This document shows, piece by piece, positions 38,905 through 50,200 of a stretch of DNA of 64,000 nucleotides. Both the position numbers and the translations under genes were made by a program. A model generated the notes under the pieces. The model was not told the origin of the DNA. It saw only the letters and a program-made list of their open reading frames with translations, and made no database searches. The stretch is taken from the NCBI GenBank assembly GCA_037318855.1, contig CP134874.1, positions 1-64,000 on the forward strand, in the 5' to 3' direction. The DNA is from Candidatus Sedimenticola sp. (ex Thyasira tokunagai). Its GTDB lineage: Bacteria; Pseudomonadota; Gammaproteobacteria; Chromatiales; Chromatiaceae. Each line of letters begins with the position of its first letter. The first letter of the stretch is position 1.

Positions 38905-39498
38905 TCAGAAATCCCACTGCTGATTTTGAGGAATGGGGGCAAGCATCCCCTCCTTCTTATCTTCATATCTATAGCCGGTTGCCGCTCTCGACTCCTCCCG
39001 CAGCCCAGCCTTAGTGCTATTTTCTCGATCTATAGCTGATGGTCTTTTGCCCATTTCAGAGATCTTATTCATCTTCTCCAGGAAGATATCCCTACGCTCT
39101 TCAACCATCTTCCGCGGCAGCAACGCCACTGCCTTCATGACATCGTCTATCAGATTTTCTGCACTCTCTTCCAGCTTCCCTTGAAGCCCCTCTTCCGGTG
39201 TAAAATAGAAGGCACGCAGATAATCATCCGCCGCTGAAACATCACTGTTATCAGCCTGATAGCAGCGACCCCGCACATAATGGATATAAGCCAATATCAG
39301 ATCACCCCTGGGACTACCTGTGGCTTTCCGGGCAAGTAAAACCGCCTGATCGAAGAGTGGGATCGCCTGCTGACATTTACCCTCCTTAGCCAGAGCAATG
39401 CCCTTTTGCATATACCTGTCTGTCTCGTCAAAAGAGTCGGCAAAAATTGCTGGAATAGTGCCAACAAGAAGCAGGGTTATGATAATGAGCGGTTTCAT
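38905..39498 (-). CDS. Secreted TPR-like protein
   Basis: 197 residues from the ATG at 39498 with a signal peptide (residues 1-20, IIITLLLVGTIPAIFA). Helical TPR-like repeats follow: RYMQKGIALAKEGKCQQAIP, LFDQAVLLARKATG, AYIHYVRGRCYQ, AADDYLRAFYFTPEEG. The stop is one base from the start of the next gene, so the two are coupled and probably act together in the periplasm. No specific function can be given. Confidence 0.72.
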   Translation of the reverse strand: MKPLIIITLLLVGTIPAIFADSFDETDRYMQKGIALAKEGKCQQAIPLFDQAVLLARKATGSPRGDLILAYIHYVRGRCYQADNSDVSAADDYLRAFYFTPEEGLQGKLEESAENLIDDVMKAVALLPRKMVEERRDIFLEKMNKISEMGKRPSAIDRENSTKAGLREESRAATGYRYEDKKEGMLAPIPQNQQWDF

Positions 39499-39829
39499 AA
39501 TTATGGGATTCAGTGCGCCTCGTCGCCTCCTATCCACTGAGTTAAGTTGAAGATCAGCAAAAAAGCCAGTGTCTGTTGCTGATTAGCAGGCCAGCCGATA
39601 GCAATCTGAATCACTGGAGAGCAATCCCAAATGATACGAATAATAGTTATTGGAGTTGAAAATCTGAGGCTTGTCGAAGCGGGGTAGGTTGAAGGAAGTT
39701 GTATAAAAATTAATCATTCCAACTCCTTTTAACCACTTTAGCCCCAATATTTCACAAAATAAAAGGCAGAATCCTCGTATATTCGATATAATTCAGTTAC
39801 TTACACTGTAATCGAAAAGGATTCTGCCT
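39499..39829. other. Region upstream of IS1380 transposase
   Basis: About 330 bases with no gene; the second half, AT-rich with CGTATATTCGATATAATTC just before the transposase, probably contains the left end and promoter of the IS1380 element. Exact ends were not found. Confidence 0.4.
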
Positions 39830-41142
39830 GTGACAAACTGTAACCAAACTGTTCTGGAATTTCCAGTCCTTAAACGCCGCAAGGTACAGGCCGAATTTAG
39901 CGGCGGCGACATTACTTCAGATGGGGGTGTGCTTCTACTGAGACAGATCGACAGGCGACTCGGTTTAATGAAAGCGGTTGATGCCGTCATTCCAGATCCG
40001 CGAAATCCTGATTACATCACTCACTCCCAACTGAGCCTGCTACGACAACGTGTTTACGGTCTAGGCTTGGGCTATGAAGACCTCAACGATCACAAAACCC
40101 TGCGTAATGATCCTGCTTTGCAGACGGCTGTCGACCGGGAACAGAAATTGGGTAGTCAGTCTACCCTCTGTCGGCTTGAGGGCCGTACTGGAAGAAAGGC
40201 GGCAGTCGATATCCATAGGGTGTTGATCGACCAATTCATCGCTTCTTTTGACTCTCCTCCCGATGAGTTGATCCTGGACTTTGATGCCACCGATGATCAA
40301 GTTCATGGTATGCAGGAGGGACGCTTTTTCCATGGCTATTATGACCACTACTGTTTTCTTCCCTCTATGTCTTTTGTGGTGATCAATTGCTCATCAGCTA
40401 CCTGAGGCCCAGCAATGTTGACGGGGCGAAACATACATGGGCGATTCTGGCGTTACTGACGAAACGGCTGCGCCAGGAATGGCCCGATGTTCAGATCATC
40501 TTCCGAGGAGACTCCGGGTTCTGTCGCCATAGAATGCTGGACTGGTGTGAACGCCGTGGTGTGAAGTACATCATTGGTATTGCCCGCAATAAGCGGCTGG
40601 AGCAGATGATTGAACCGGGTATGCAGATTGTTGAACAACTTGTCGAACTGACTGGCGAGAAACAGCGGGAGTTCTTCCGGTTGCACTATGCCGCCAAGAG
40701 TTGGAAACATACTCGCCAGGTCATTGCTAAGCTGGAGGTCACAGACAAGGGGCGCAATCCACGTTTCATCGTCACCAATCTGGAAGGTGACAAGCAGGCA
40801 CTCTACGATGATCTCTACTGTGCCCGTGGCGAGATGGAGAACCGGATTAAAGAGCAGCAGATGGGGCTCTTTGCAGATCGTACCAGTGCCCACTATTGGT
40901 GGGCGAATCAGTTCCGGTTACTCCTCTCCAGCCTGGCTTATGTGCTGATGGAGAGTATCCGCCGGTTGGCGCTCAAGGGCACAGAACTGGCGAGAGGCCA
41001 AGTAGGCACGCTTCGGATCAAGTTGTTAAAGATCGGTGCAGTTATGCTGCGCAATACGCGCCGTATCCGCTTCCTGCTCTCCAGCGCTTACCCTTATCAG
41101 GATCTCTTCGCCTTGGTGGTTGCTCGTCTGCGACCCGGATAG
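39830..41142 (+). pseudogene. IS1380-family transposase, one frameshift
   Basis: The first part (39830-40400) shows SGGDITSDGGVLLLRQIDRR and the catalytic region ELILDFDATDDQVHG; the second (40400-41142) shows IIFRGDSGFCRH and MENRIKEQQMGLFADRTSA with the last catalytic Glu. Together they form an IS1380 DDE transposase of about 437 residues. A single-base shift near 40370 separates them. All catalytic residues survive, so this is a recent break, a sequencing error or, less likely, programmed frameshifting. Inverted ends were not resolved. Confidence 0.9.
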
Positions 41143-41930
41143 TTCTCAAGGAGTGCCGCCCCGGCACGATGATAAACAATGGGGGTAAGGGGGAGGTGTG
41201 CTTTGATTGTCAGAAAACCACCTTCGATAAGATATACATTCCTATCTTGCTTCTGACTTGCTTAGTATGGGTTAAAAAGCATCGAATCGAATGCTGGGTG
41301 AAACATGCGGGTTAGGGAGCCTCTGAATAAGTCTGGCCGAATTGAATTGTGCTCAGGAGGCGTAATATCAAGGCGAAGATCGCAGCTGATAGCTGGCTAT
41401 TAGCAAGATTTTCAACACAAAAGTATAGCTTTCGGTGATGGTATTCAGCATAGCTGAATCCCTTCGATCGATTTCTCCTGAGTGCAAGGCAAAAGGATAT
41501 TGCGCAGAAAAGCGCATGCATATGTATAAAGTCTCAGGTTATTGAGAGGTAGGGGTATTTGTCTACCATTCAGCCGGAGAGTAGGATATTCTTTCTCGAC
41601 ATGTTTTTGGAATGCAAGTACTGAAAGCCTACTAATAAAGCAGCGCTGTTCTGTTTAAATTTATGATTTTTGAGATTTTGTTTTATTCATAAAACCATCT
41701 TTTATGATCGTAAAACTCCAAGTAAATCAAGCTTGGCTGATAGAGCATAGCTTAAAGGATGGGAATTTAAGGCGCCCCGACCACTTTAACTGTAGTCATT
41801 CAGACTTGACCTGCCATCTGGTATCAGATAATTCAGGCGTTACTTCAGCGCATGGTCAATAGCAGCAGCTTGAAATATATATGGCGGAAGGTAACCCCAG
41901 ACTGCCTGACTCATAAATTTTGAGGTGAGT
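41143..41930. other. Intergenic region with MITE-like end
   Basis: Contains the probable right part of the IS1380 element up to about 41315, then TTAGGGAGCCTCTGAATAAG (41315), which resembles the ends of the elements at 34719 and 36670 but has no clear partner. The remaining 400 AT-rich bases show nothing recognisable. Confidence 0.4.
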
Positions 41931-42146
41931 ATGATGATGAAAAAGTATCAAGTTCTAGTATTTGTTCCTTTCTTTATGATTCTTGGATGTTCCAGCGAGG
42001 ATGGAAACACAACTTCAGAACAATCTAATGAGGAGCATGTTTTTAAAGATCAGATACAAGCACTTAATAAAGCGAAGGATGTGGAGCAGATAATAGAAAG
42101 TGCAACAGAAAAAAAGCGTCTGGTAATAGATGAAAATAGCAAATAA
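41931..42146 (+). CDS. Small lipoprotein
   Basis: 71 residues from the ATG at 41931 after GAGGTGA; later ATGs at 41934 and 41937 are possible. A type II signal peptide ends in the lipobox FMILGC, with Cys20 as the lipidated residue, followed by Ser/Asp/Glu-rich residues and a short helix (DQIQALNKAKDVEQIIES). It is probably anchored in the inner or outer membrane. No family recognised. Confidence 0.65.
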   Translation: MMMKKYQVLVFVPFFMILGCSSEDGNTTSEQSNEEHVFKDQIQALNKAKDVEQIIESATEKKRLVIDENSK

Positions 42147-42216
42147 CAGTGGGAAATTTATTTATACTTTATAGTTGCTATCTACAGGCATTATCTAGGG
42201 GATTTTTTGTTCAGTA

Positions 42217-42624
42217 TTATTTAACACCTTTCTCTTCAAAGAATGCTTTATATTGCATATCTTCGTGAAGAATGTGGTTGATCCACCAGTCAGTAAGGAA
42301 ATCTAATAATTCATGTGGGACTTCACTTTTTCCGTCCAATGATTTCTTGCAAAGATGTGAAATCTGCTTGCTGTAAGCAGTATGTTTTTTGGAATGTTCA
42401 AGCAGATCGGGGTACCCGTTCTCTTGAAGCAGGCGCTCTTCCAGTAGAAAGTGTTCGGAGACATAATTCGTAAGCTCCATTAGCGCTGACGAAACATTTT
42501 TAAACCTAAGAAGAATGCGGGGTTTGTCAATCAAAGAGTTGATGACCTCTATGATCTTTTGGTGCTGTCGGTCTAGTTCCTCGACGCCAACACTGAATTC
42601 GTCTTCCCAAAATATTTTTTTCAT
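42217..42624 (-). CDS. Bacteriohemerythrin
   Basis: 135 residues; the di-iron ligand set is complete: His21, His58, Glu62, His77, His81, His117 and Asp122, in DRQHQ, SEHFLLEE, HSKKH and NHILHED. Stand-alone bacteriohemerythrins bind oxygen reversibly in the cytoplasm and may deliver or sense it, which suits a microaerobic sulfur oxidiser. It converges with the lipoprotein gene upstream. Confidence 0.95.
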   Translation of the reverse strand: MKKIFWEDEFSVGVEELDRQHQKIIEVINSLIDKPRILLRFKNVSSALMELTNYVSEHFLLEERLLQENGYPDLLEHSKKHTAYSKQISHLCKKSLDGKSEVPHELLDFLTDWWINHILHEDMQYKAFFEEKGVK

Positions 42625-43073
42625 TAGCTCAAATTGCGATTGTCTGTTGTAGAAGGGGTATCCTGGTGATACTACTCCATTGCCAATAAGCTGTCACATC
42701 TGACTGGCGTCGATAATTTACACTGCAACCTAAATTATGATGAAAAACCCAGCTCAGAGTAGCCAAGCGAAGGCCCAAGCCTTTTTCGTTGATGAGCAAT
42801 CCACGAGCCGTACATTTAACAGCATAAATATCAATTAGTTAGGTGACCGGCAGCGGTATTGGAGTCTGCCACTATCGAACCCTCTATAAAAGGCTGGCCT
42901 GCTCAGCCACTCCTTTTCTGCACCATTCGTGCACATCAATAACCATCCGCTTTATATGACTATACTGGCCGATCGTAACAACGGTACTGTATGGCAAACT
43001 TCTGACATATTATTGTCCATTCATTGCAAAATGATAACACTGCGCAGGTGCCTCTTTAGCTATAATTGCCCGC
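42625..43073. other. Intergenic region
   Basis: About 450 bases between divergent genes with no recognised gene or repeat; it should hold the promoters for the hemerythrin and U32 peptidase genes. Confidence 0.35.
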
Positions 43074-45365
43074 ATGAAACGAGATATTGAATTACTTGCT
43101 CCCGGTGGAGATATTGACTCTATAAAGGCGGCCATCCTGGCTGGTGCTAACGCCGTATATTGTGGCCTGGACAAGTTTAATGCCAGAGGCCGTGCGAAGA
43201 ATATTACATTTGAGAATCTTCCCGGCATATTGCGACTTGCTCACCAGAATAACTGCGAGCTATTTCTAACGGTTAATATCATTATCGTTGAGAGCGAACT
43301 CCCCGCACTGATTAAGCTACTGAACAAACTGGTCAATACCAAACTCGATGGCATCATCATTCAGGATCTTGGGCTGTTCTATATTCTCAATAAATATTAT
43401 CCAACGCTTAAGATTCACGCCTCTACCCAGTTGACGACTCACAACGAAGGGCAGATAAAATTTTTAAATCGACTCAATGCTACGCGGGTTAATCTATCTC
43501 GCGAATTGAACCTTGATGAGATCAGAGATTTAACGGCTACTGCCCATCAACATGACCTGCTGGTAGAAGTGTTTGTTCACGGTTCAAACTGTGTCTCGTT
43601 TTCGGGTCTCTGTTATATGAGCTCTGTACATGGTGGTAACTCAGGAAACCGTGGCCGCTGTAGTCAGCCTTGTAGAGACCAGTATTTAACCACTTCTGAG
43701 GGTAGAGATTTCCCTCTTAATATTAAAGACAACTCTGCCTATTCCGATCTAAGGGGGATAGCGGATGCTAAAGTTGACTCGATTAAAATTGAGGGCAGGA
43801 TCAAGAAATATCACTATGTATACACAGTGGTTGATACATGGAGAAATCAGCTTAATCGCTTTTATGAACATGACCAGATAAGTGGTGACAACAGTGCGCT
43901 ACGAAAAGTGTTTAATCGGGATTTATCAAATTCGTTTCTAAAGGGTGAGGTTAGCCGAGATACATTCATCGACAATCCACGGGACAACTCGGCCATTCAT
44001 AGGGCCGAAAAGATTGGCGGGGCAACAATTTATAATTTAACCACCGCCAAAAGAGAACTGTATGATATTAAGACTGAGATCATCGATGATGTTAAGGAGA
44101 GGATTGATCAGTTATGCATTGAGAAGGTGCCGTTATCAATTTATATTTCCGGGGCATATGGCTCCCCCATGAAGGTAACTATTAAAACATCTGACTCCAC
44201 TTTTGAGCTTCTTTCAGAGACACTTATTGAGAGAGCTACAGTGACTAATAGTGATGAGATTCAGGATTCGAAAAGCAAGAAGAGTCGTTCGCAGGAACTC
44301 ACTGCCGAACTATTTCGCTCTCGTTTTAAAGCAATTAATGAAACGGAGTATTTTATTGACAATGTAGATTTGACAGATCTACAGAGTGACCTGTTCATTC
44401 CCTTCAAAGAACTTACATTAATTAAAAATAGAATACTATTTGAACTCAACGGTTCAATAGAGAGCGTTCCTCCAATTAATCTTCCTCGTCTTGGCGGGCA
44501 GAATGAAGTTGAAATTACTCCATATCTCTCAGCTTTAATCTCTTCCCAAGATGACTTGGATCTTTACGAGGACTCATCTGCTGAGATAATGTTTGAACTT
44601 CCCAATTGCTTTAATAACGGTGGCAATGAGTTTATTGATATATTTAATAGTAACAGCCGTTTAGTCCCATGCTTTCCCTCCATTTTAATAGGGAGAGAGT
44701 ATCAAACAGCACTGCGAATATTAACTCAGATTAATCCAAAGTATATTGTCAGCAATAATTCTGGAATAGGCTACGAAGCCTATCGACTTGGAATTCCATG
44801 GGTCGCAGGCCCTTATATTAATATCGTTAATTCATTTAGTCTGTTATCTCTTAAGGAATACTTTGGATGCACTGGCTCCTTTATTTCAAATGAGCTTAAT
44901 AAAAATCAGATCAAACGCATTAAAAAGCCTGATAATTTTAGGCTGTTCTACAGCATTTACCACCCTATTGTACTAATGACCAGTAAGGCATGCTTCTTTC
45001 ACCAGGTCACAGGCTGCGAGAAGAATATAGTGGATAATGCCTGTATTCAGCGTTGTGAGAAATCTTCATTCATCACAAATTTGAAAGAGGCCTCTTTTTT
45101 TATTAACAAACAAAAGGGGTATTATCATAATATTCATAACGAGAATAATTTCCTAAATACAGATATTACCCATGACATTCCTAACATGTTTGACTCGCTC
45201 TTTCTCGATCTAAGAGATGTAAAGAGCAATACAAAAGTTACTGTAGATAAACAAGCAATCATTAAGATGTTTGAGAGTCATCTGAATAATGAATTGGATT
45301 CATCAAAGACGATCCACCAACATATTTTTCCAACGACAGACACGCAATATATAAAAGGGATCTAG
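43074..45365 (+). CDS. Peptidase U32 family protein (RlhA-like)
   Basis: A 763-residue member of the U32 family. It begins DIELLAPGGDIDSIKAAILAGANAVYCG and contains the Cys-rich motif GRCSQPCRDQY, with SIKIEGRIKKYHYVYTVV as in RNA hydroxylase/collagenase-like U32 proteins. A later collagenase-like region (about 320-460) and a C-terminal Cys cluster (ACFFHQVTGCEKNIVDNACI) could hold an Fe-S cluster. Relatives (RlhA, TrhP, UbiU/V) use prephenate or Fe-S chemistry to hydroxylate RNA or quinones. The gene is visibly richer in A and T than its neighbours, suggesting transfer. The exact substrate is unknown. Confidence 0.82.
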   Translation: MKRDIELLAPGGDIDSIKAAILAGANAVYCGLDKFNARGRAKNITFENLPGILRLAHQNNCELFLTVNIIIVESELPALIKLLNKLVNTKLDGIIIQDLGLFYILNKYYPTLKIHASTQLTTHNEGQIKFLNRLNATRVNLSRELNLDEIRDLTATAHQHDLLVEVFVHGSNCVSFSGLCYMSSVHGGNSGNRGRCSQPCRDQYLTTSEGRDFPLNIKDNSAYSDLRGIADAKVDSIKIEGRIKKYHYVYTVVDTWRNQLNRFYEHDQISGDNSALRKVFNRDLSNSFLKGEVSRDTFIDNPRDNSAIHRAEKIGGATIYNLTTAKRELYDIKTEIIDDVKERIDQLCIEKVPLSIYISGAYGSPMKVTIKTSDSTFELLSETLIERATVTNSDEIQDSKSKKSRSQELTAELFRSRFKAINETEYFIDNVDLTDLQSDLFIPFKELTLIKNRILFELNGSIESVPPINLPRLGGQNEVEITPYLSALISSQDDLDLYEDSSAEIMFELPNCFNNGGNEFIDIFNSNSRLVPCFPSILIGREYQTALRILTQINPKYIVSNNSGIGYEAYRLGIPWVAGPYINIVNSFSLLSLKEYFGCTGSFISNELNKNQIKRIKKPDNFRLFYSIYHPIVLMTSKACFFHQVTGCEKNIVDNACIQRCEKSSFITNLKEASFFINKQKGYYHNIHNENNFLNTDITHDIPNMFDSLFLDLRDVKSNTKVTVDKQAIIKMFESHLNNELDSSKTIHQHIFPTTDTQYIKGI

Positions 45366-46038
45366 ACTATTCATCTCTCAAGTTAAAGGAATAGGATTTT
45401 CCTCCCATAAAATCAACATATTTCAATGCACCAAAAAGGTTGGGGAGTCACCTCCACATATCCAGTGTCACCTCCAGCATAGCATTTTACAGTCGTGATT
45501 ATTTTCCCCAGTGGCATGGTAATCTGTTCGTTGCTCACTAAAATTCCAGTTGCTGGTACGCCTTGAACTTGATGGCGAAAAGATAGTGAAAGAGAAGCGC
45601 TTATTGAAAGGAGCTTTGGGGCGTATACATGAAGTACGCTGTGGATCGGATGGTTTTATCTACCTACTGACCGATGCTGCAGGTGGCAAGCTGGTTAGAC
45701 TGGAACTGTCAAACTAAGGGATAGTAAAGAATGTAGACTGGATTTACAGATCACGATCTTTAATCTGATAGATACAAGAATGGGTCGGTGATTGATCTGA
45801 TAGGATGAAGCAGCACACTGCCCCTGCTTTTCAGCCGAGGATCGGACATTGCCTGATTCTGATTAAACAGTATCAATTCGGCCAACAGAGAAAATTGAAC
45901 TATGTCAGCAATTTAGTCCGCTGTGTGGCAAAGGTAGTCCATAATTATAATCAAACGAGTCTGGTCACATCGATTTTAGAATAACGGAACGTTATCACCC
46001 AGAAAGGTATAAAATAGGGTAATTCAAAATCCCGTTAT
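45366..46038. other. Intergenic region with gene fragment
   Basis: Apart from the sugar-dehydrogenase fragment at 45553-45717, no gene, repeat or RNA was recognised. Confidence 0.4.
45553..45717 (+). pseudogene. PQQ-dependent sugar dehydrogenase, 3' fragment
   Basis: The 54 codons read VRLELDGEKIVKEKRLL, GALGRIHEVRCGSDGFIYLL and end KLVRLELSN at a TAA. This matches the C-terminus of soluble PQQ-dependent aldose sugar dehydrogenases (YliI/Asd type). No start codon or upstream part is present, so it is a truncated leftover. Confidence 0.72.
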
Positions 46039-46509
46039 GTGAGATATTTCTATATGAATTTTATTAAGAGAGAGTGGCTTGCTGCGTTTCCCTACCTGCT
46101 AATCCTGATTCTTATCATTAATGTGCATTTTCTAGGGTTTCACGACTTTAGCATTATCGGCATCAATGTCTCCCTCTATAGCCTCGCGCCAATAGTGCTC
46201 TACTATCTATTGATGATGCGCAATCAGGATCTTTTGATCCAGCACCACATGGTCGCCTCGGCGGTCAATCTGTTTGTCTATTTCGTGCTCTCTTCGCTCT
46301 ACGGTGGTGTGATGTATATGCTCGGATATCAGGTGGGTGTTCTGGATATGGAGCTATTATCTGCGGCCAACTTCAATACCTGGGCGGCGATAGGGCCGCT
46401 GATTGCGATCCTGGCTCATACCGCAATGACCACGATTCACGGTATTCAACAGGCACTGAAGCAGCAATATCCTGAAAGTGCTTACCAAGAGCCAGGGCAA
46501 TCTGCTTAA
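46039..46509 (+). CDS. Membrane protein of unknown function
   Basis: 156 residues with four predicted membrane helices (about 14-36, 43-60, 72-94, 112-134), a short cytoplasmic start (FIKREW) and a polar C-terminal tail. A second Met at residue 6 (46054) is an alternative start. No family was recognised; the composition and absence of frame disruption support a real gene. Confidence 0.6.
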   Translation: MRYFYMNFIKREWLAAFPYLLILILIINVHFLGFHDFSIIGINVSLYSLAPIVLYYLLMMRNQDLLIQHHMVASAVNLFVYFVLSSLYGGVMYMLGYQVGVLDMELLSAANFNTWAAIGPLIAILAHTAMTTIHGIQQALKQQYPESAYQEPGQSA

Positions 46510-47234
46510 ATGAATTCTGGGGTCAGTATACCTATTACCCGGAAAACCGTTTTACCCTGAGGGGAACGAAGAGAGAGGCATCAATGGGAAATATGACACC
46601 GAGTTTATCTTCCCCGAAAGGGTTCGCTGTGGTCGCAGAAGAGATGCCGGGGTGAGGTCTGGCCCGGCAACAAGCTAAAGAGGCACTGACCGGCCCAAGC
46701 TGTGTGAAAACTCAATAGCATCCCACCTGCAGAGATGGGGTTAAATATAGTGTCATGCACGACGGTACAGTCTTAGATACCTCAATGTGTCACAAGATAT
46801 GTACTTGGTCTAACTGGTATTTTTTGCCACGAAAAACGATCTCAGAGGGTCATTATTGAGTTTTCACACAGCCTCGGCCAAAAGCGGAAGTAACGACACA
46901 GAAGCCGCTTGATCTGCTGCGTGGTGCGGACATTGAAGAGCCAGAGGTAATCCGCCGCTTCCAGCACGTAGCGGACCTTGAGTTGAGAATGGCTTGTCAG
47001 AGAAGAATCTAATCAGTGGCATTAATGCAGGATGCAAAATAAAAGACTTGACCCCGCTTTTCCCTCGCGGGACAGTCCTTGCCATTCGCCAGTAGTTATC
47101 ATCTAATAGGATTAATAATCGCTAAGGATGGTGACCTTCCTACAGAGGACTTTCACCTCATCAGTTCATGCCCATGCTAGGCGTACACAAATGCAGGGTT
47201 GTTATGCTGTGCACTTCTCTAACTCAACGGATGA
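46510..47234. other. Intergenic region with MITE
   Basis: Holds a MITE (46699-46872). A short stretch at 46619-46665 can be read as GFAVVAEEM, the chemoreceptor signature, which may be a relic. The rest is unexplained. Confidence 0.4.
46699..46872. repeat. 174-bp MITE with perfect 19-bp ends
   Basis: GCTGTGTGAAAACTCAATA at 46699-46717 is the exact reverse complement of 46854-46872. The 136 bases between have no coding potential. The GTGTGAAAACTC ends resemble those of IS5/IS1182-type elements, which could mobilise it. Confidence 0.8.
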
Positions 47235-50200
47235 ATGGATGAATGGATGAGCAGGTCATTTAAATCAGGGATCGATATTCTGGAAGTCTCCCCGCATTTC
47301 GCTGCGGTAAAACAACATTTCCTCGCAGGGGAATTTCACGCAGCGTGTCGAGAACTCTATGGGTGCGATAAGCCCGCAACGCCAATAGATTGGTTGCTGC
47401 TGATCGATCTGGCTCGTTCAGTGGGGGCGAACCGGCGCAGTGCGGCTTTGGTGCGTTTGGCGAATCGGTACTTTCCACGGGATCGGAACCTCAACGACAA
47501 TTTGCTCAGAACGCTGTTGTCGCAAGGGCGTGGTTGGAGCGCCTACCAGCGGCTGCAATTGAATCGGGTGAGCCCGGATAGCAAGTGGGAGTACGCACAT
47601 TGGCTGCTGCAATGCGCGAATGCCTTGGCTGTCGACAGTGCCATGGGGCCAGCGCGGCAGTATCTGGATGACGCCATCTCCATGGAAATCGATGGCTCTG
47701 CGGACTCCCTGTTTCTACAGGTATTGGCGCGGCATGCATTGCGCGACTGGGATGCGGCGGTTGAGTTGCTGAAGCAGGCGCTTGGCATCGCGCCCCATTG
47801 GGCGAGAGCCCACACCTTTCTGATCGATTCTTTGCTCTCGCTCGGGCGTGTCGAAGAGGCACGCAATGCCTTGCAGCGCGCTCAACAGCAGAGTCACTCC
47901 AGCCCTGGTCTGGACGGTACAACGGCGATGCTGGCCTTCTCACTTGGCCGGTTCGAGGAGGCTGAGGGTTTAATTGAGCAATACCTGCACCGCTGGCCGC
48001 ATGCGGACTCCGGCTTCGGTATGCGCAAACTGTTGTTGTTCCTGTTGATTGAACGCGGCGATCTCAAGCGGGCACGGGAGATTGCTGAGACCGATGAGCG
48101 TTTGCGGGATCTGTTTGATCTGCCTGATCGACTGACGCAGCAGCGTCAGTTTCTACACCTCCCATTATTCGTGCAAAACAGCAACGAATGCGTACCAACC
48201 AGTGTCAGCATGATCGCGGGACTGTTCGGCCATCGAATGGAACCGTCGCAGCTGTACGCTGAGATGCGGGGGCGGGAAGGGGTGGCATTGTGGCGTATGC
48301 GTGCTTGGCTGCGAGAGCACGATTTCCAGGTTGCAAGCTGTGCCCTGGACAGCACCTCTGTGTACGCGCTTCTCGATGCCGGTATTCCTGTGATTGCCAC
48401 TTCAGAGTCCATTTTCACCTCGCATGTTGAGGTGATCTGTGGGTACCGGCGTGATCTCGGCATTTTCTACGTGCGCGACCCAATGAACTGGATTCCGCTG
48501 GTCGTGCCCGAATCCGACGTTGTCGAACGCTATCAGTCACAGGGTGGCGTGATCGCTATTGCACCGGGTGATCGCACCGATCTGCACGCCGTGATGGCGT
48601 CGCATAAGAGCATCCCCGGTAATGCCATGCTCGATCTGGCCGAAGCCGTCGATACCGGCGACACCGAAGCGGCCAGAGCCAACTATCTGCTGATAGATGA
48701 TGAGCTGCCCAGCGCGCACGTCAGGAACAGCTATGCACGACTCACGGTCATCACGCCGGACGAATACGAGCAAGGCATGCGCAGCATAGCGGCAAATCCG
48801 CAGGCCAACGTCATTGCCCGCTATCAGGCGCTGTTGAGCGTGCCGAACAGGGTGGCGAGGGAAATCGTAGACCGGGATACAAGCCATGTATTTGATACGC
48901 TCAGTCCTTTTGCCCGGCGCTACCTGAAGCTGATCGACCATCTGGTCCAGGGTAACTGGCAGCCAGCCATGCAGCTGGTCGATCAGATGATCAACAGTGG
49001 ATCAGGCCTGCCAAATCTGTGGCTAATAAAGAGCGATATCCACGCAGAACTCGGCGACAAGGAGGCCTGCCTGCTGGCGCTGGAGCGGGCACTGGATCTT
49101 GAACCCAGCCGTCCAGAAACTCACCAGAAGCGATTGCAGCGGCGCAGCAGCGAGCTCAGTTACAAGCAGTATCTCGATGAGTTTGAAGCCATCTTAAACA
49201 ACCCAAACAACGAGCGGAAGCGACTGCTTTGGGCTTACTGTGGGCTGCTAGCCGATGGGCCTGCCGGGTTGGAATACGAGCGAGCGATGAATGAACACAT
49301 GCGCTGGCACCCCTATGACCCAGCAGCCTGGAACAGTCTGATCGGCTGGTACAACCTGCAGGGGCGCGAAGATTTGGCAGCAGCGATGCGCGGGCGGGCG
49401 GCCAAACTCATGCCATCGGTATTCAGCGTTGAAGAGAGCACAGGTGATGCCGCTGTGAAGAGCGACGAGCTGCCCAACGATGCATCCTTGCTGCTGAATA
49501 TCGCCAAAAACAACGAAGACCCACGTTCTGTGGCCGCCAGGGCCGCTCTGCTCGATCCCCGCCAGTATGCCGATCTTGGCTGGTATGAACAAGGACAGCT
49601 GATTGTTCTGCAGCTACTGGATATTGACTTCAGTGTTGATGGCGCCAGGTCACGGGGCGATGCCTTGTTGCCACAGACGTGCCCCGGATATTCGGTCTGG
49701 TTTGTCACATCCGTGGTGGAAACGCTGACCAGGCGGTGGATTGCCCCCCCGCTGGCGCGCATTGTTCGGTCCTGGCTGGAACAGCAGGTGCCCAATTTCA
49801 GTGCCTTCGCCGACCTTGAATTCGAGCGCGCACTGCTGATCGAATCAGAAGGTGATATCGAATCGGCACTGGATGCGCTGGAGGCGATGCTTGGCCATCA
49901 TCCCGCGCATTCCGGAGCTCATTTTCGTTTGGGGAGATTGAAAGAAGGCCAGGAAAGCTACGACTCGGCGGTGCGGCACTTCCAACGCTCGCTTGAGATC
50001 AATCCTGGTTTGCTCGGGTCCATGGAAGGGCTGGTGCGCGTTCAGCAGACGCTTGGTCGGGAAGAGGATGAATACCGGGCTCTCTTGCTGTTGCGTAAAA
50101 AGCTCCCCTATGACCCTGAGTACCTGCGGGCAGAGCTGCGCGCCCTCATCGAACGAGGCGAGGGGGATCGGGCGCATGAAGTGTTGGAAGGTGAATCAGA

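Noticed and set aside
39830..41142. Programmed frameshifting in the IS1380 transposase
   Set aside because: IS1380 enzymes are normally made from one frame and no slippery heptamer with stimulator was evident near 40370; a simple indel is more likely.
46619..46690. A short reading GFAVVAEEM, like the signalling tip of chemoreceptors
   Set aside because: Only about ten residues match and no other part of a chemoreceptor is nearby; too short to annotate as a gene remnant.
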